Counted from the first letter of the stretch, positions 9,816-20,091 are shown. The stretch: DNA of 61,174 nucleotides from Holophagaceae bacterium (GCA_025361125.1 JANYBM010000084.1:1-61174), one strand, 5' to 3'. Translations and numbers: made by a program. The notes: generated by a model not told the origin, from the sequence alone.

Positions 9816-11962
9816 ACCGCGAGAAAGACATGATGGAAGTCCCTGAAGGTCGGGGTTTCGTGCAGACGATGGACCGGCGTGACTTCCTGAAACTCACAGG
9901 CTCCGGCCTGCTTGTGCTGTGCTCAGTGGATCCGCTGCTCGGTCAGAGTGCTCCGGTCGCTGCCACTCAGCGCGGCGCCACGGACTTCAATTCCTTCCTG
10001 CACATCGGAGCGGATGGGCGTGTCACCTGCCTGGTGGGAAAAGTGGAGTTGGGGCAGGGCGTGATGACGTCGCTCCCCCAATTGGCCGCCGAAGAACTAG
10101 GGGTGTCATTGGCGTCGGTGGACATCGTGATGGGAGACACGGACCTGTGTCCAACGGACCGGGGTACATTCGGGTCCCTCAGCATCCGCATGTTAGGGCC
10201 CACGTTGCGTGCCGCAGCGGCTGAAGCGCGAGCTGTGTTGGTCCAGATGGCGGCTGAGCAGCTGAAACTTCCGATCACCGACCTCGAGGTGCGCAATGGT
10301 GTCGTGAGTTCAAAATCTGCTCCCTCCAAACATATCAGCTATGGTGAACTGACCGCGGGGAAGCGTATTGAGCGACGGCTGGATGGCCAGGCGGTCCTCA
10401 AAAAAGTCGGTGCGTTCACCATCATGGGTCAATCAGCACCGCGCCGTGACGCCTTGGAGAAGGTCACGGGCAAGGCTAAGTACGCGGGGGATATCGCGCC
10501 CAGCGGGGCATTGTACGCCTGCATTCTGCGGCCACCGTCCCACGGTGCGAAGCTCTTGCGCGCCGATACGTCCTCAGCTGAGGCGCTGCCGGGAGTGCGC
10601 GTAGTGCGCGACGGCGAGCTGATCGCTGTGCTACACCCGCATCGTGATGAGGCAACCCGGGCGCTTGCGCTGATCAAGGCCATGTACTCGCCTTCGCCCT
10701 CCAGGCTCACCCACGAAACGATTTTCGAGCATCTGAAAAAAGTGGCGCCTGAAGCACGGGCAACGGGTTCGCGCGGGAGCTTGGCCGATGGAGAAAAAGC
10801 GGCGGCGCAAATCGTCGAGCAAACCTACCTCAAAGGTTACGTCGCCCATGCTCCCATCGAGACACACTCGGCCATAGCCATGGTGGAGCAAGGCAAGGTG
10901 ACCGTGTGGGCCGGAACGCAGACGCCGTTCCCCCTCAAGACACAAATCGCGCGGGCTCTGAATATCGCGCCAGAAAAGGTGCGTGTGATCACACCCTACG
11001 TCGGTGGCGGATTCGGCGGCAAGAGCGCCAGCATGCAGGGAATTGAAGCCGCGCGCCTGGCCATGGCCACGGGAAAACCGGTGCGCGTGGTCTGGAGTCG
11101 GGAGGAAGAATTTTTCTTCGACACCTTCGATCCTGCCGCAGTCATCCAGATCCGAGCGGGGCTCGACGCCGCGAAGCGGATCGTGTTTTGGGACAACACG
11201 ATCATCGGCGCTGGTGAGCGCGGCTCTGCGCTGTTCTACGATGTCCCCAACCATCGTACGGCCGTCCGCGGCGGCTGGAACGGCAATCCTGCGGATATGC
11301 ATCCATTCGCTGTTGGACCCTGGCGGGCGCCAGGAGCCAATGCCAACGTCTTCGCCCGCGAGTCACATATGGATGTGCTGGCGGCGAAGGCCGGAATGGA
11401 TCCCGTGGAATTCCGCCTGCGGAATCTCACGGATGCCCGAATGCGCCGAGTGCTCGAAGCGGCTGCGAAGAACTTCGGATGGTCGCCCAAGCCAGCGCCG
11501 AGCGGCCGTGGCTTCGGTGTGGCCTGCGGCGATGATGCGGGTACTTACGTGGCGACCATGGCCGAAGTGAAAGTGGACAAGAGCACCGGCAAGATACAGG
11601 TCGTGCGGGTTCTGTGCGCGCAGGACATGGGCATTGTCGTGAATCCCGAAGGCGCGGCCCAACAGATGGAAGGGTGCATCACCATGGGGCTCGGCTACAC
11701 CCTGAGCGAGGAGGTTCAATTCAAGGATGGCGTGGTGCTCGACACGAATTTTGGAACCTACGATTTGCCACGGTTCTCGGGTGTGCCACGCATTGAGACC
11801 GTGATTCTGGACTCGCCGGATCTCGCGCCTCAGGGAGGTGGCGAACCGGCGATTGTAACCACCGGCGCGGTGTTGGCCAACGCGGTGTTCGACGCGGTGG
11901 GCGCCCGGGTGGTGCAGTTGCCGATGACGCCAGCAAGAGTGAAAAGTGCGATGAAAGGGTAA
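9812..11962 (+). CDS. Molybdenum hydroxylase large subunit, IorB-like aldehyde/N-heterocycle oxidase
   Basis: 716 residues from ATG 9812 (GGAGGTG upstream). The N-terminus contains RRDFLKLTGSGLLVL, a twin-arginine-type export signal. Molybdopterin-binding motifs of the xanthine dehydrogenase family follow: GGGFGGKSA in the middle, the glycine-rich EGCITMGLGY segment, and the catalytic glutamate in GGGEPAIVTTGA near the C-terminus. No FAD subunit is encoded nearby, so this is the two-subunit isoquinoline oxidoreductase-like type, which passes electrons to a cytochrome or other membrane acceptor. The substrate (aldehyde or N-heterocycle) cannot be told. No chaperone or molybdenum cofactor genes are adjacent. 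Confidence 0.88.
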   Translation: MNREKDMMEVPEGRGFVQTMDRRDFLKLTGSGLLVLCSVDPLLGQSAPVAATQRGATDFNSFLHIGADGRVTCLVGKVELGQGVMTSLPQLAAEELGVSLASVDIVMGDTDLCPTDRGTFGSLSIRMLGPTLRAAAAEARAVLVQMAAEQLKLPITDLEVRNGVVSSKSAPSKHISYGELTAGKRIERRLDGQAVLKKVGAFTIMGQSAPRRDALEKVTGKAKYAGDIAPSGALYACILRPPSHGAKLLRADTSSAEALPGVRVVRDGELIAVLHPHRDEATRALALIKAMYSPSPSRLTHETIFEHLKKVAPEARATGSRGSLADGEKAAAQIVEQTYLKGYVAHAPIETHSAIAMVEQGKVTVWAGTQTPFPLKTQIARALNIAPEKVRVITPYVGGGFGGKSASMQGIEAARLAMATGKPVRVVWSREEEFFFDTFDPAAVIQIRAGLDAAKRIVFWDNTIIGAGERGSALFYDVPNHRTAVRGGWNGNPADMHPFAVGPWRAPGANANVFARESHMDVLAAKAGMDPVEFRLRNLTDARMRRVLEAAAKNFGWSPKPAPSGRGFGVACGDDAGTYVATMAEVKVDKSTGKIQVVRVLCAQDMGIVVNPEGAAQQMEGCITMGLGYTLSEEVQFKDGVVLDTNFGTYDLPRFSGVPRIETVILDSPDLAPQGGGEPAIVTTGAVLANAVFDAVGARVVQLPMTPARVKSAMKG

Positions 11963-12000
11963 CCAAACAAGGACCTGACGGCGCCCGGTAGAATCGAACC

Positions 12001-13311
12001 ATGCTCCGCCTTCCTGACGCCTTGCGTGCGCTGCGCTATCGAAATTTCCGGCTCTTCATCTCCGGCCAGTTGATCTCGCTCATTGGCACGTGGATGCAGA
12101 CCGTGGCCCAGTCCTGGCTGGTGTATAGGCTTACAGGGGAGGCCACCATGTTGGGCTTCGTGGCCTTCGCAGGCCAGTTTCCGGTGTTCATCCTGGCCCT
12201 GGTGGGGGGCATGACGGCGGACCGCGTGCGCCCCCACACTCTGATCGTCATCACCCAATCCACTTCCATGGTGCTGACACTGATCCTCGCGCTGCTGACC
12301 CTCACGGGCCATGTGCATATTTGGCAAATCATCACCACCTCGCTGCTGCTAGGCGTGGTAAACGCCTTCGATATTCCGGCCCGCCAGGTCTTCGTGGCGC
12401 AGACTGTTGCCCGGCCTGACTTGATGAATGCCATCGCGCTGAATTCCTCCATGTTCAATGGGGCCCGCATTGTCGGGCCAGCCGTGGCGGGCCTGTTGGT
12501 GGCCACTGTCGGTGAAGGTTGGTGCTTCCTCGTCAATAGTGTGAGCTATCTAGCAGTCATCGGCGGGCTTCTGGCCATGCGACTTGATGGCACCCAAAAA
12601 GTGCGTGCTTCTGCAGGTGGAGGCGCCATCCTAGAAGGCTTTCGGTTTATCCGTGGAGCCAAACCCGTTCGTGATTTGCTGGTACTCCTGGGCCTGTTGA
12701 GCCTGTTGGGTATGTCCTATTCGGTGCTCATGCCCATCTTTGCGGATCAGATCCTTCACGGCGGGCCCAGAGCCATGGGTCTGCTCCTGGGCACTTCCGG
12801 CGTGGGCGCCCTTGTGGGTGCCCTCAGCCTTGCACTTCGGCGGAGTCCGCGCGGGCTCGGACGCTGGATCGCAGGTAGCGCCATGGGGTTCGGCGCGGCC
12901 CTCATCGCCTTCTCGGTCTCCCGCAACTTCCACCTTTCCGTGCTTATCATGCTGCCCGTGGGCTTCACCCTCATGGTGGAGATGGCCTCCAGCAACACGC
13001 TGATCCAGATGATGATTCCTGATGTGCTCAGGGGCCGGGTCATGTCCGTCTACTCGATGATGTTCATGGGCATGGCCCCGGTTGGCGCCCTCATCGGCGG
13101 CACTCTCGCACACAAGCTCGGCGCGCCCCTTACGGTGACTTTGGGTGGTGCTGGATGCCTCCTGGCGGGCCTGCTCTTCACCCTTCGCCTGCCTCAATGG
13201 AAGCAGGGCGCTCAGCTGTTGTACCGGGCGGAGGAGGCAGCCCGCACCGCGGCGGAGTCCATGGAGCCAGTTAGTGCAGTGTCAGGCGCAGACCTGCCAC
13301 ACCCCAGGTGA
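12001..13311 (+). CDS. MFS transporter, EntS/DHA3-like
   Basis: 436 residues with about twelve membrane helices. The N-terminus (ALRYRNFRLFISGQLISLIG, then WMQTVAQSWLVYRLTGEA) and the GGMTADRVRP loop between helices 2 and 3 are characteristic of the EntS-like exporter branch, generally proton-driven drug or siderophore efflux. It begins 38 bases after the hydroxylase operon on the same strand. Its 3' end overlaps the convergent MgtC-like gene by 41 bases. The substrate is unknown. Confidence 0.88.
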   Translation: MLRLPDALRALRYRNFRLFISGQLISLIGTWMQTVAQSWLVYRLTGEATMLGFVAFAGQFPVFILALVGGMTADRVRPHTLIVITQSTSMVLTLILALLTLTGHVHIWQIITTSLLLGVVNAFDIPARQVFVAQTVARPDLMNAIALNSSMFNGARIVGPAVAGLLVATVGEGWCFLVNSVSYLAVIGGLLAMRLDGTQKVRASAGGGAILEGFRFIRGAKPVRDLLVLLGLLSLLGMSYSVLMPIFADQILHGGPRAMGLLLGTSGVGALVGALSLALRRSPRGLGRWIAGSAMGFGAALIAFSVSRNFHLSVLIMLPVGFTLMVEMASSNTLIQMMIPDVLRGRVMSVYSMMFMGMAPVGALIGGTLAHKLGAPLTVTLGGAGCLLAGLLFTLRLPQWKQGAQLLYRAEEAARTAAESMEPVSAVSGADLPHPR

Positions 13312-14512
13312 CAGCCAGCACGATGATCTGGCCGATGACCACGCGCCCCCAAAACCCGCGCGGGCCCGAGGTAACCGCCAACACCATCTTGGTGATGCTG
13401 TTGGTGGTCAGCGCCAGCAGCACGCCGAGGATGGCACCAGTGAATCCTAGTTGATCTGCCACCGATGCCACCGCAGCTGACGACGCATGAGCATCGGCGA
13501 AGCCTGCCAGTGCCGCTGTCACCACCGCGCCCGCCGGACCGATGGCCCGCTGCGCCAGGGTGGAAATGAAAGCGACTCCCGTCACCAGCAGAGCGAAGAG
13601 CAACGCCGTCGAGAGATTGAAGGCGCGCCCGGGGGACGGCTCGACTTCAGCCCGCCGGGCCTGCCAGGTCTGCACGGCGGCATAAATCAGCGCCGCGATG
13701 GCCCCGGTGCCAAGGGGCCAGGCGAGTGCCCATAACAGGGGTGGACTGGCGGCCCCCACCAGGATCGCCATTTGCACAAAGGTTGCCACCGTCGAAGCTG
13801 CCGCACCCGCCACCGCCGGTTGCAAGACCTCCGCATCGGCTTGCGCGCGCGCCCCCATGGAGGCGATAGTCGCCGAGCTGGAGACGAAGCCAGCGCCAAA
13901 TCCTGCCAATGCCAGTCCGTACCGCGGGCCGATGACCCTCTGGGCGATGTAACCGGCACCGCTCATTCCCATGAGTAGCACCACCAGCCGCCACAACACG
14001 AAGGGATTGAAGACGTGGAAAGGATCAAGAGTCCGATTGGGCAATAGTGGCAACACAACCAGGGCAGCCACGCCAAATAGCAGCGCATCACGCAGCTCAC
14101 GTTCGCTTAGGATGTTTCGCATCACGCTGTGTAGGCTGGTTCGAAACGCGAGCAGTGTTGCGGTGCACAACCCAGCGGCGAGGGCAATTTTGGGATCATG
14201 CTCAGCAAGCACACCGAGACAATAGGTCAGAAAAAGCGCCACCTCGGTGGTGAAGCCAGGGTCGCTACGGTCGCCCATGCAGTAACCGACAATTGTGATG
14301 CCGCCAACGGCGGCAGCTGCCACTGCAACCAGCGCTGGATTTCCGATCGTAGCCGCCACACCGCCCAGCAGTCCAACGAGTGCGAAGGTGCGAATGCCAG
14401 CTGGCGTCCGATCAGGCCCCTCGCCTTTCCGACGCTCGCGTTCAGCGCCAATGACCAAGCCGATACCAAGCGCAATGGCAAGGCGACCCTCGGGGCGCTC
14501 GATGAAGTTCAT
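13271..14512 (-). CDS. MgtC/SapB-DUF4010 membrane protein
   Basis: 413 residues. The N-terminal MgtC/SapB-like domain (about residues 1-145) has RLAIALGIGLVIGAERERR and AGIRTFALVGLLGG. The rest is a DUF4010-type hydrophobic domain of about eight helices. Combined MgtC-DUF4010 proteins are widespread and of unknown transport role. It converges on, and overlaps, the MFS gene, so the two could interfere transcriptionally. The 190 bases beyond its start up to the next gene show no recognisable element. Confidence 0.85.
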   Translation of the reverse strand: MNFIERPEGRLAIALGIGLVIGAERERRKGEGPDRTPAGIRTFALVGLLGGVAATIGNPALVAVAAAAVGGITIVGYCMGDRSDPGFTTEVALFLTYCLGVLAEHDPKIALAAGLCTATLLAFRTSLHSVMRNILSERELRDALLFGVAALVVLPLLPNRTLDPFHVFNPFVLWRLVVLLMGMSGAGYIAQRVIGPRYGLALAGFGAGFVSSSATIASMGARAQADAEVLQPAVAGAAASTVATFVQMAILVGAASPPLLWALAWPLGTGAIAALIYAAVQTWQARRAEVEPSPGRAFNLSTALLFALLVTGVAFISTLAQRAIGPAGAVVTAALAGFADAHASSAAVASVADQLGFTGAILGVLLALTTNSITKMVLAVTSGPRGFWGRVVIGQIIVLAVTWGVAGLRLTLH

Positions 14513-14703
14513 GATGCGATCAGGCTATCATCACCGCACTGGCATTAGTGCATTCACAAACCATCCCCATGGCACTCTGCCGTCCCTTGGATGCCCTCCC
14601 CCAGCTAGGTTTGAGCCGAGGTCAGGGCGTGAGCGCGATCAGGACTGCGAACACGAACGAAAGCCTGAACACTCCTAGTCACAGCCTGACGGACTGACAG
14701 ATA

Positions 14704-16515
14704 TCAGTGATTCGAAGCGGCAGCCCGCTCCGACATCATTGTCTTGTAAGCGGCCTCCATATTTCGCGCAAGACCTTTCCCATCAAGCAGGGGCGAGGCC
14801 GCCATCCGGGTTCGTGCGTGGGCTCGGAACCGAGCCAAACCTTCCAGGTCCTGTGCAAGGCGAACATTCATGGCGACATAGGCGTCTGGATCTTCAACGA
14901 TGAGTTCAGGAAACCCCGCCGCGGTTACCTGAGAAGCACCTTCTCGGCTGGCCGCCCAGTTCCTGTTCAGGCACACCGAAGGCAGGCCCATCCAGAGTGC
15001 TGTCGCGGCGATAGTGACGCCGGGATAGGGTGTACTGTCCAGATGGATGTCAGCTTCGAGATGGAGTTTCAGGAAAGCTTCTTCTGCCAGCCTCGGTAGG
15101 AAACGAATGCGTGAAAGGTCCATGCCATTTTTGGCGGCTCGCTCCGAGAAGGTGGTCCGACAGGCGCCTTCTTCGACCTGAGTAATGATGAGGCGAGCCG
15201 TTGGCAACGCTGCCATTATCCGAGCCCAAAGCCCTAAGCAGGAGTCACTAATCTTGGCCAGATTATTGAAGGATGCAAAGGTCGGGTAGCCAAGCGACAG
15301 GGCTGGAGGCGGCCCCGGGTCAGGAGACGGGTCTGGAGGCAAAAAGCCCCGAAACCAGGGCAGGGCGGCCAGGCGCTCGAAACGCGGCAATGCATCCCAT
15401 TCAACCGGATCCTGGATGAGATCCGTGAAGCGGTAATCCACGGTTGGCAGTCCCCAGCTATGGGGGTATCCAGTGGAACTAACTTGGATTGGAGCCATGC
15501 GGTGAGCCATGACTTCGATGACCGCGGACTGAAAGTAGCCCTCCTGGGCAACTAAGATGTCCAAGGAATCCTGTCGGATCAGTTGAACCACTTTTATTGG
15601 GTTGAAGCCACGGCAGTCCCGCCAATGGTCCGCGGTGGCTTTGAGGCGTTTCGTGTAGGAATCCACGATCTCGCCAACGTGGTAAAAGGTCACTTCCACC
15701 TGATGGTGGTCATGGGCCTCCAGCGCAAGCATGGAGCATTGGAGAGTGGCGTGGTTATGCCAATTCGCGGCAAGGTATCCGACCCGGATCCGATCGCCAC
15801 CAGCTCTACCACCATGCTTGTCTAGAGCGGGTGGCGGCCCCTGATATTGCTTGGCCGCTCGAGCACTCAGATCACGTCCGAGGGCCATGTGGTCCTTTCG
15901 CAATGCCTCGACTGAAAGCCAGCAGCGGTAGTTGTGCATGAGCAGCCGGGAAGTTTCTGCAAAGGTATCGCAAGGGGCAATATGGCAAGCTTGTTCGGCG
16001 ACGGCCAAGGCATCCTCAATGCGTCCGGCAAGATAGTGTGTTCGTGATAGTCCCAGCAAGGGCTCGACGCGGTCGGGGGCCAGATCGTGCGCTTTACGAA
16101 AAGCTTCTTCGGCTGCTTCCAAACGGCGTTCGGAGAACAGCAGCTTGCCCAGATTGAAATAAGGGTCGGGATTGTTGGGTTCCAAGATGGCCGCATTGCG
16201 AAAGCAGGGCTCTGCCTGGCGCATGCGTTGGGCCGCCAGATGGAGGGCGCCGAGACCATTCCAGGCGGGGCTGAAACTGGAATTTGTTTCGAGCGCGTCC
16301 TGTAGAGAGGCCAGCGCGTGAGGCTCATCCCCGCAAGCCCAGAAAGCCATGCCCATATTGGTGAGTGCCTGAACATGATTTGGATGCTGCGTGAGGTACC
16401 CCTGGTAGTTCTGAATGGCCTCCCGAAACAACCCACGCGCATGGAAATTCAGAGCCTGGGTCAGAAGGCTCTGGTTCGGATTGGGTCCAGGGAAGGAATT
16501 GCTAGGAAGGCTCAA
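14704..16515 (-). CDS. TPR protein with SPINDLY/O-GlcNAc transferase-type glycosyltransferase domain
   Basis: 603 residues. The first 200 form about five TPR units (for example VQALTNMGMAFWACGDEPHA and PDPYFNLGKLLFSERRLEAA). From about residue 225 a GT41-type catalytic domain begins with RIRVGYLAANWHNHA and continues with HRMAPIQVSSTGYPHSWGLP, ASFNNLAKISD and a C-terminal LDSTPYPGVTIAATALWMGLPSV. Bacterial members O-glycosylate surface proteins such as flagellins and adhesins. The frame begins at TTG 16515 with no good ribosome-binding site, so the start is uncertain. It is divergent from the GT2 gene, which suggests a shared glycosylation function. Confidence 0.85.
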   Translation of the reverse strand: MSLPSNSFPGPNPNQSLLTQALNFHARGLFREAIQNYQGYLTQHPNHVQALTNMGMAFWACGDEPHALASLQDALETNSSFSPAWNGLGALHLAAQRMRQAEPCFRNAAILEPNNPDPYFNLGKLLFSERRLEAAEEAFRKAHDLAPDRVEPLLGLSRTHYLAGRIEDALAVAEQACHIAPCDTFAETSRLLMHNYRCWLSVEALRKDHMALGRDLSARAAKQYQGPPPALDKHGGRAGGDRIRVGYLAANWHNHATLQCSMLALEAHDHHQVEVTFYHVGEIVDSYTKRLKATADHWRDCRGFNPIKVVQLIRQDSLDILVAQEGYFQSAVIEVMAHRMAPIQVSSTGYPHSWGLPTVDYRFTDLIQDPVEWDALPRFERLAALPWFRGFLPPDPSPDPGPPPALSLGYPTFASFNNLAKISDSCLGLWARIMAALPTARLIITQVEEGACRTTFSERAAKNGMDLSRIRFLPRLAEEAFLKLHLEADIHLDSTPYPGVTIAATALWMGLPSVCLNRNWAASREGASQVTAAGFPELIVEDPDAYVAMNVRLAQDLEGLARFRAHARTRMAASPLLDGKGLARNMEAAYKTMMSERAAASNH

Positions 16516-16621
16516 AGTGGCGAATCGAAGAATTAAGCGATTATTGGGGCTGTTCCATATCCAGCTGTACAGAATCTAAAAGCATAGCGAAACTAAGTCT
16601 TACCCCTTTAGACTTGTCTCA

Positions 16622-18052
16622 ATGATCATGACCAGTCAAATGCATGGAATGGCCTTTGTGGTGGCCTGCGATTCAGATTTTGAAAATCTTGACGGTCGGC
16701 TTTCACAGATCGCCAAGGGGGCAGGACCTTGCCAAGTGTTAGCGCTTGTGCCAGAAACTCTGCATGAAGAGCTGGGCCCCTGGCTGCGTGAACGCCACCC
16801 GGGGGTGCGGCAAGTGGACGTCAGGTCCGTTTCCATTACTCATGTCGCCAGGGCCCTGGCGTATCTGATCGATTTTCATGCTTTCGCGTTTGCCGGTGCC
16901 CGGAAGGCAGAAGGTCCGCTGGATCTCCGGTGGCTTCCCAAAGCCCCACGTGCTCTTGCACCCTGGCCTCCAGGCATCACCATTCCGGCGGATAACAGTG
17001 GGAGGTCTTTCATCCCGGTTGTCTCTTGGCTAGCCACACGAGAACTCCTTAAGGCAGTTGGGGAACACAGTGTTTCTGCAGCACCGGCGGATTTCGACGC
17101 TTTGGGCCGGGTCGCGGAAAGCCTTGATGATCAGTTTGGAAATGTCTTTTGGGGCAGCGCCGTGGCCGCAGGGGCAATGCAAGTGACGGAGTCAGAAGGC
17201 GATGAAAGCCGCAGGCGCCAGTTACGAGCGGAGCTTGCGGTCCAACCCAGGCCTCTGCATAAAGGGATGTCGGTGTGTGCGGTCATCCCCCATTTTCAAT
17301 GTGAATCCTACCTTCCAAGAGCCATCCGTTCCTTGCTCCAGCAAACTCATGCCCCCGACGAGATTATTGTTTTGCATGATGGGCCGGAAGCCCCACCTTT
17401 AGACATCGTCCGAGCCTTTCCGGGAGTCACCCTATTGGCTTCGGTGGAAAATGTTGGGCCCTATCGTCTGGTGCAATCGCTCATCAATGCGACCAGATTT
17501 GATGCCTACATGTTGCAAGATGCTGACGATTTCAGCACCGTGGATCGTCTCTCCTCGACCCTTGATTATGGTGGGCGATACCAAGCTGAATTGGTCGGTA
17601 CCCAGGAACTTAGATTATTTCTGGGCAATGAGCAAATCGCGATGGTCGCCTATCCGATACAGGCTCATCTGGCTTTGGCCATGACACCAGGGCGCCCCAT
17701 TCTGCACCCCTCCAGCCTGATCTCTCGATCCCTGCTCGAGGCGATCGGGGGTTTTGCGATGGGCATGCGTTTTTCCGGTGATACCGAAATGCATTTCAGG
17801 GCTTTTCATGTGGCAAGAATGGTGAACTCACCGGTGTTTGGCTATGTTCGCCGCATCCGCCCCGGATCCCTCACGACCGCTCACGACACGGGAGTGGGCA
17901 CAGTCAGCCGAAACAAGATCTGGGAGCAGACTGATGCGCGATATGCCTGCAACATGAAGGCCGCCCAGAAAAGAGAAATGCTGGACCTTGCCCCCATGTT
18001 CCCCGCCCCGGATATCCAGTTGCTTCATCTGGCAGGGCCGAAATTATTTTGA
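16622..18052 (+). CDS. GT2-family glycosyltransferase with extra N-terminal domain
   Basis: 476 residues. A GT-A domain starts at about residue 218 with CAVIPHFQCESYLPRAIRSL and QQTHAPDEIIVLHDGP, and carries the nucleotide-sugar site in LQDADDFS. The first 215 residues are not a recognised domain and contain a possible acceptor- or partner-binding region. The neighbouring SPINDLY-like gene is divergent, with about 106 bases of AT-rich promoter region between the two starts. A role in glycan addition to surface protein or lipid is inferred from context. Confidence 0.8.
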   Translation: MIMTSQMHGMAFVVACDSDFENLDGRLSQIAKGAGPCQVLALVPETLHEELGPWLRERHPGVRQVDVRSVSITHVARALAYLIDFHAFAFAGARKAEGPLDLRWLPKAPRALAPWPPGITIPADNSGRSFIPVVSWLATRELLKAVGEHSVSAAPADFDALGRVAESLDDQFGNVFWGSAVAAGAMQVTESEGDESRRRQLRAELAVQPRPLHKGMSVCAVIPHFQCESYLPRAIRSLLQQTHAPDEIIVLHDGPEAPPLDIVRAFPGVTLLASVENVGPYRLVQSLINATRFDAYMLQDADDFSTVDRLSSTLDYGGRYQAELVGTQELRLFLGNEQIAMVAYPIQAHLALAMTPGRPILHPSSLISRSLLEAIGGFAMGMRFSGDTEMHFRAFHVARMVNSPVFGYVRRIRPGSLTTAHDTGVGTVSRNKIWEQTDARYACNMKAAQKREMLDLAPMFPAPDIQLLHLAGPKLF

Positions 18053-18213
18053 TCAGGGCTATTCAGGGCTATGGAGATGGTGCCGAATATCACAAATCAG
18101 CTGACTTGCATGTATTCCTGGGGCATGGCTTCTATCTTAAAGCCGACGGTTCAAGGGCTGCCGGTACTTTCTGAATGGGCCCTGGGAACGTCCTTGCAGG
18201 GAGACCCGATCCC

Positions 18214-20088
18214 ATGTATTCAGCTACAGCGACCCCCGTTCCTGACTTTCTCGATTTGATCCCACCTGAGCGTCGTTCAGACCCGCATGCATTGCTTCAG
18301 ATCCTCATCCAGATCCAGCACGCCTACCATCACGTTCCCCAAGAAGCGGCGAAGCGCCTCGCGGCTGAAATGGGGATTCCACTGGTGCGGGTGCAGGGGT
18401 TGCTGAGCTTCTACTCCTTTCTGAGCCCTCAGCCACAGGGTGAGTACGTTATCCATTTCAGCGACAACATTACAGATCAAATGTTTGGGAACCGTGAACT
18501 GGTGGCCCTGATGTGCCAGCGACTCGATGTGAACCTGGGGGAGACGCGTAAAGATGGCCGGGTAAGTGTGCACTTCACCTCCTGCACGGGGATGTGCGAC
18601 CAGGGCCCCGCAGCTCTGGTGAATTACCTTCCAGTGACAAACCTGGATCGGGAGCGCATTGAACGGATCGCGGACCTTGTCAATGCCCAAATCCCACTCA
18701 AAGACTGGCCAGCCGAATTTTTCGTTGTGAAGAGCCAGATCCGACGCTCGGATGTGGTCTTTCGCAAGCCTATCGAACCTGGTGCAGGCATTCGCGCGAG
18801 CCTGGAGCGTGGTGGCGCCTTTCTTCCGGAATGGGCCGAGGACCTGGCTCCCAGTGACGCCCGGAGGCATCACCTGGAACGGGGTGGTGCCGAGACCTTA
18901 AAGGAAATCTATCACTCCGATCTGCGGGGTCGAGGGGGCGCTGGTTTCAAGACCGGCATCAAGTGGGAATCCGTCCGGGATGCCAAGGCGGGCGATCACT
19001 ACGTGCTCTGCAACGCTGACGAAGGAGAACCAGGAACCTTCAAAGATCGGGTCCTGCTCACGGACTACGCGGATATGGTCTTCGAGGGCATGACCATCTG
19101 CGGACACGTGGTGGGTTCCAAGATCGGGATCCTATATCTTCGCCAAGAATATTGGTACATGAAGGAGCATCTCGAAAACGTGCTGAACTCCCGCCGGGAG
19201 GCTGCCCTGCTGGGGAAGGGGATCCTGGGTACTGACCTGGATTTCGACATCGAGCTGCAATTCGGCGCGGGCGCCTATATCTGCGGGATGGAGACCGCCA
19301 TGATCAAGAGCATCGAGGGCCGGCGAGGGATTCCTCGCAGGCGTTGGCCGCTGCCGGTGCATCAGGGCTATCTGCGGTGTCCCACGGTGGTGAACAACGT
19401 TGAGACGTTCGCGGCGGCCACGGTCATCAGCGCCAAGGGAGGCGCCTGGTTCGCCCACAATGGTACGGGCCAGTCCACGGGTACCAAACTCTTTTGCGTA
19501 TCTGGGGATTGTGAACGACCTGGGATCTACGAGTATCCATGGGGAGTCAGCGTTCATGAAGTCCTTCGGGATTGCGGTGCGCTTGATGCCCAGGGGGTTC
19601 AGGTGGGCGGCCCCAGCGGAACCATGATCAACACCCAGGAATTTGACCGTTCGGCTTGTTTCGAAGATCTGGTGGGCACCGGAACCCTCATGATTTTCGG
19701 CCCTCAACGGGACATGTTCGAAGTGGTGAAAAATTTTGCGCTTTTCTTCCAGCATGAAAGCTGTGGTCTTTGCACCCCATGCCGGTTGGGAACCACTTTG
19801 CTTGCCAACTACGTGCGGAAGTTCGAGCAAGGCTGTGGTTCCCCAGTGGATCTGGAGGAGCTGCGGAACATCTCAGGATTGATGAAGACCATGGCCCACT
19901 GCGGACTTGGGCAAACCGCGAACCACCATATCACCGAGAGCATCGAGAAGTTTCCGGCCATCTGGGCAAACCGGATGAAGACGACGGAGTTCGTTCCCGC
20001 CTTCGATCTGGACAGAGCCCTGGAAGAAGCGCGGGGCCTTACGGGTCGCAATGATTCTGAAGCCCACCTTGCACCTGTGGAGGCCTGA
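18214..20088 (+). CDS. hoxF: NAD-reducing hydrogenase diaphorase subunit HoxF
   Basis: 624 residues from ATG 18214, chosen because CAGGGAG lies upstream and an earlier in-frame ATG at 18175 has no ribosome-binding site. The N-terminal 130 residues are the HoxE/NuoE-like thioredoxin-fold domain. The diaphorase part carries FMN/NADH-binding RGRGGAGFKTG (about residue 235), GAGAYICGMETA (about 350) and the [4Fe-4S] site ESCGLCTPCRLG (about 515) with a later RxxxCGLG-type cysteine. It oxidises or reduces NAD(H) for the hydrogenase. The HoxE-like domain keeps SCTGMCDQGP but lacks the first cysteine pair, so its [2Fe-2S] cluster is probably absent. It is the first gene of hoxFUYHW. The 161 bases upstream contain a 10-bp TCAGGGCTAT tandem duplication at 18053-18072. 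Confidence 0.95.
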   Translation: MYSATATPVPDFLDLIPPERRSDPHALLQILIQIQHAYHHVPQEAAKRLAAEMGIPLVRVQGLLSFYSFLSPQPQGEYVIHFSDNITDQMFGNRELVALMCQRLDVNLGETRKDGRVSVHFTSCTGMCDQGPAALVNYLPVTNLDRERIERIADLVNAQIPLKDWPAEFFVVKSQIRRSDVVFRKPIEPGAGIRASLERGGAFLPEWAEDLAPSDARRHHLERGGAETLKEIYHSDLRGRGGAGFKTGIKWESVRDAKAGDHYVLCNADEGEPGTFKDRVLLTDYADMVFEGMTICGHVVGSKIGILYLRQEYWYMKEHLENVLNSRREAALLGKGILGTDLDFDIELQFGAGAYICGMETAMIKSIEGRRGIPRRRWPLPVHQGYLRCPTVVNNVETFAAATVISAKGGAWFAHNGTGQSTGTKLFCVSGDCERPGIYEYPWGVSVHEVLRDCGALDAQGVQVGGPSGTMINTQEFDRSACFEDLVGTGTLMIFGPQRDMFEVVKNFALFFQHESCGLCTPCRLGTTLLANYVRKFEQGCGSPVDLEELRNISGLMKTMAHCGLGQTANHHITESIEKFPAIWANRMKTTEFVPAFDLDRALEEARGLTGRNDSEAHLAPVEA

Positions 20089-20091
20089 GCC

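Noticed and set aside
11980-12005. tRNA-like sequence on the minus strand (GGTTCGATTC-type T-loop)
   Set aside because: The T-stem does not pair and the upstream bases are MFS coding sequence; no anticodon arm can be drawn.
14513-14703. Possible small gene in the gap upstream of the MgtC-type gene
   Set aside because: No start with a ribosome-binding site and no recognisable product; left unannotated.
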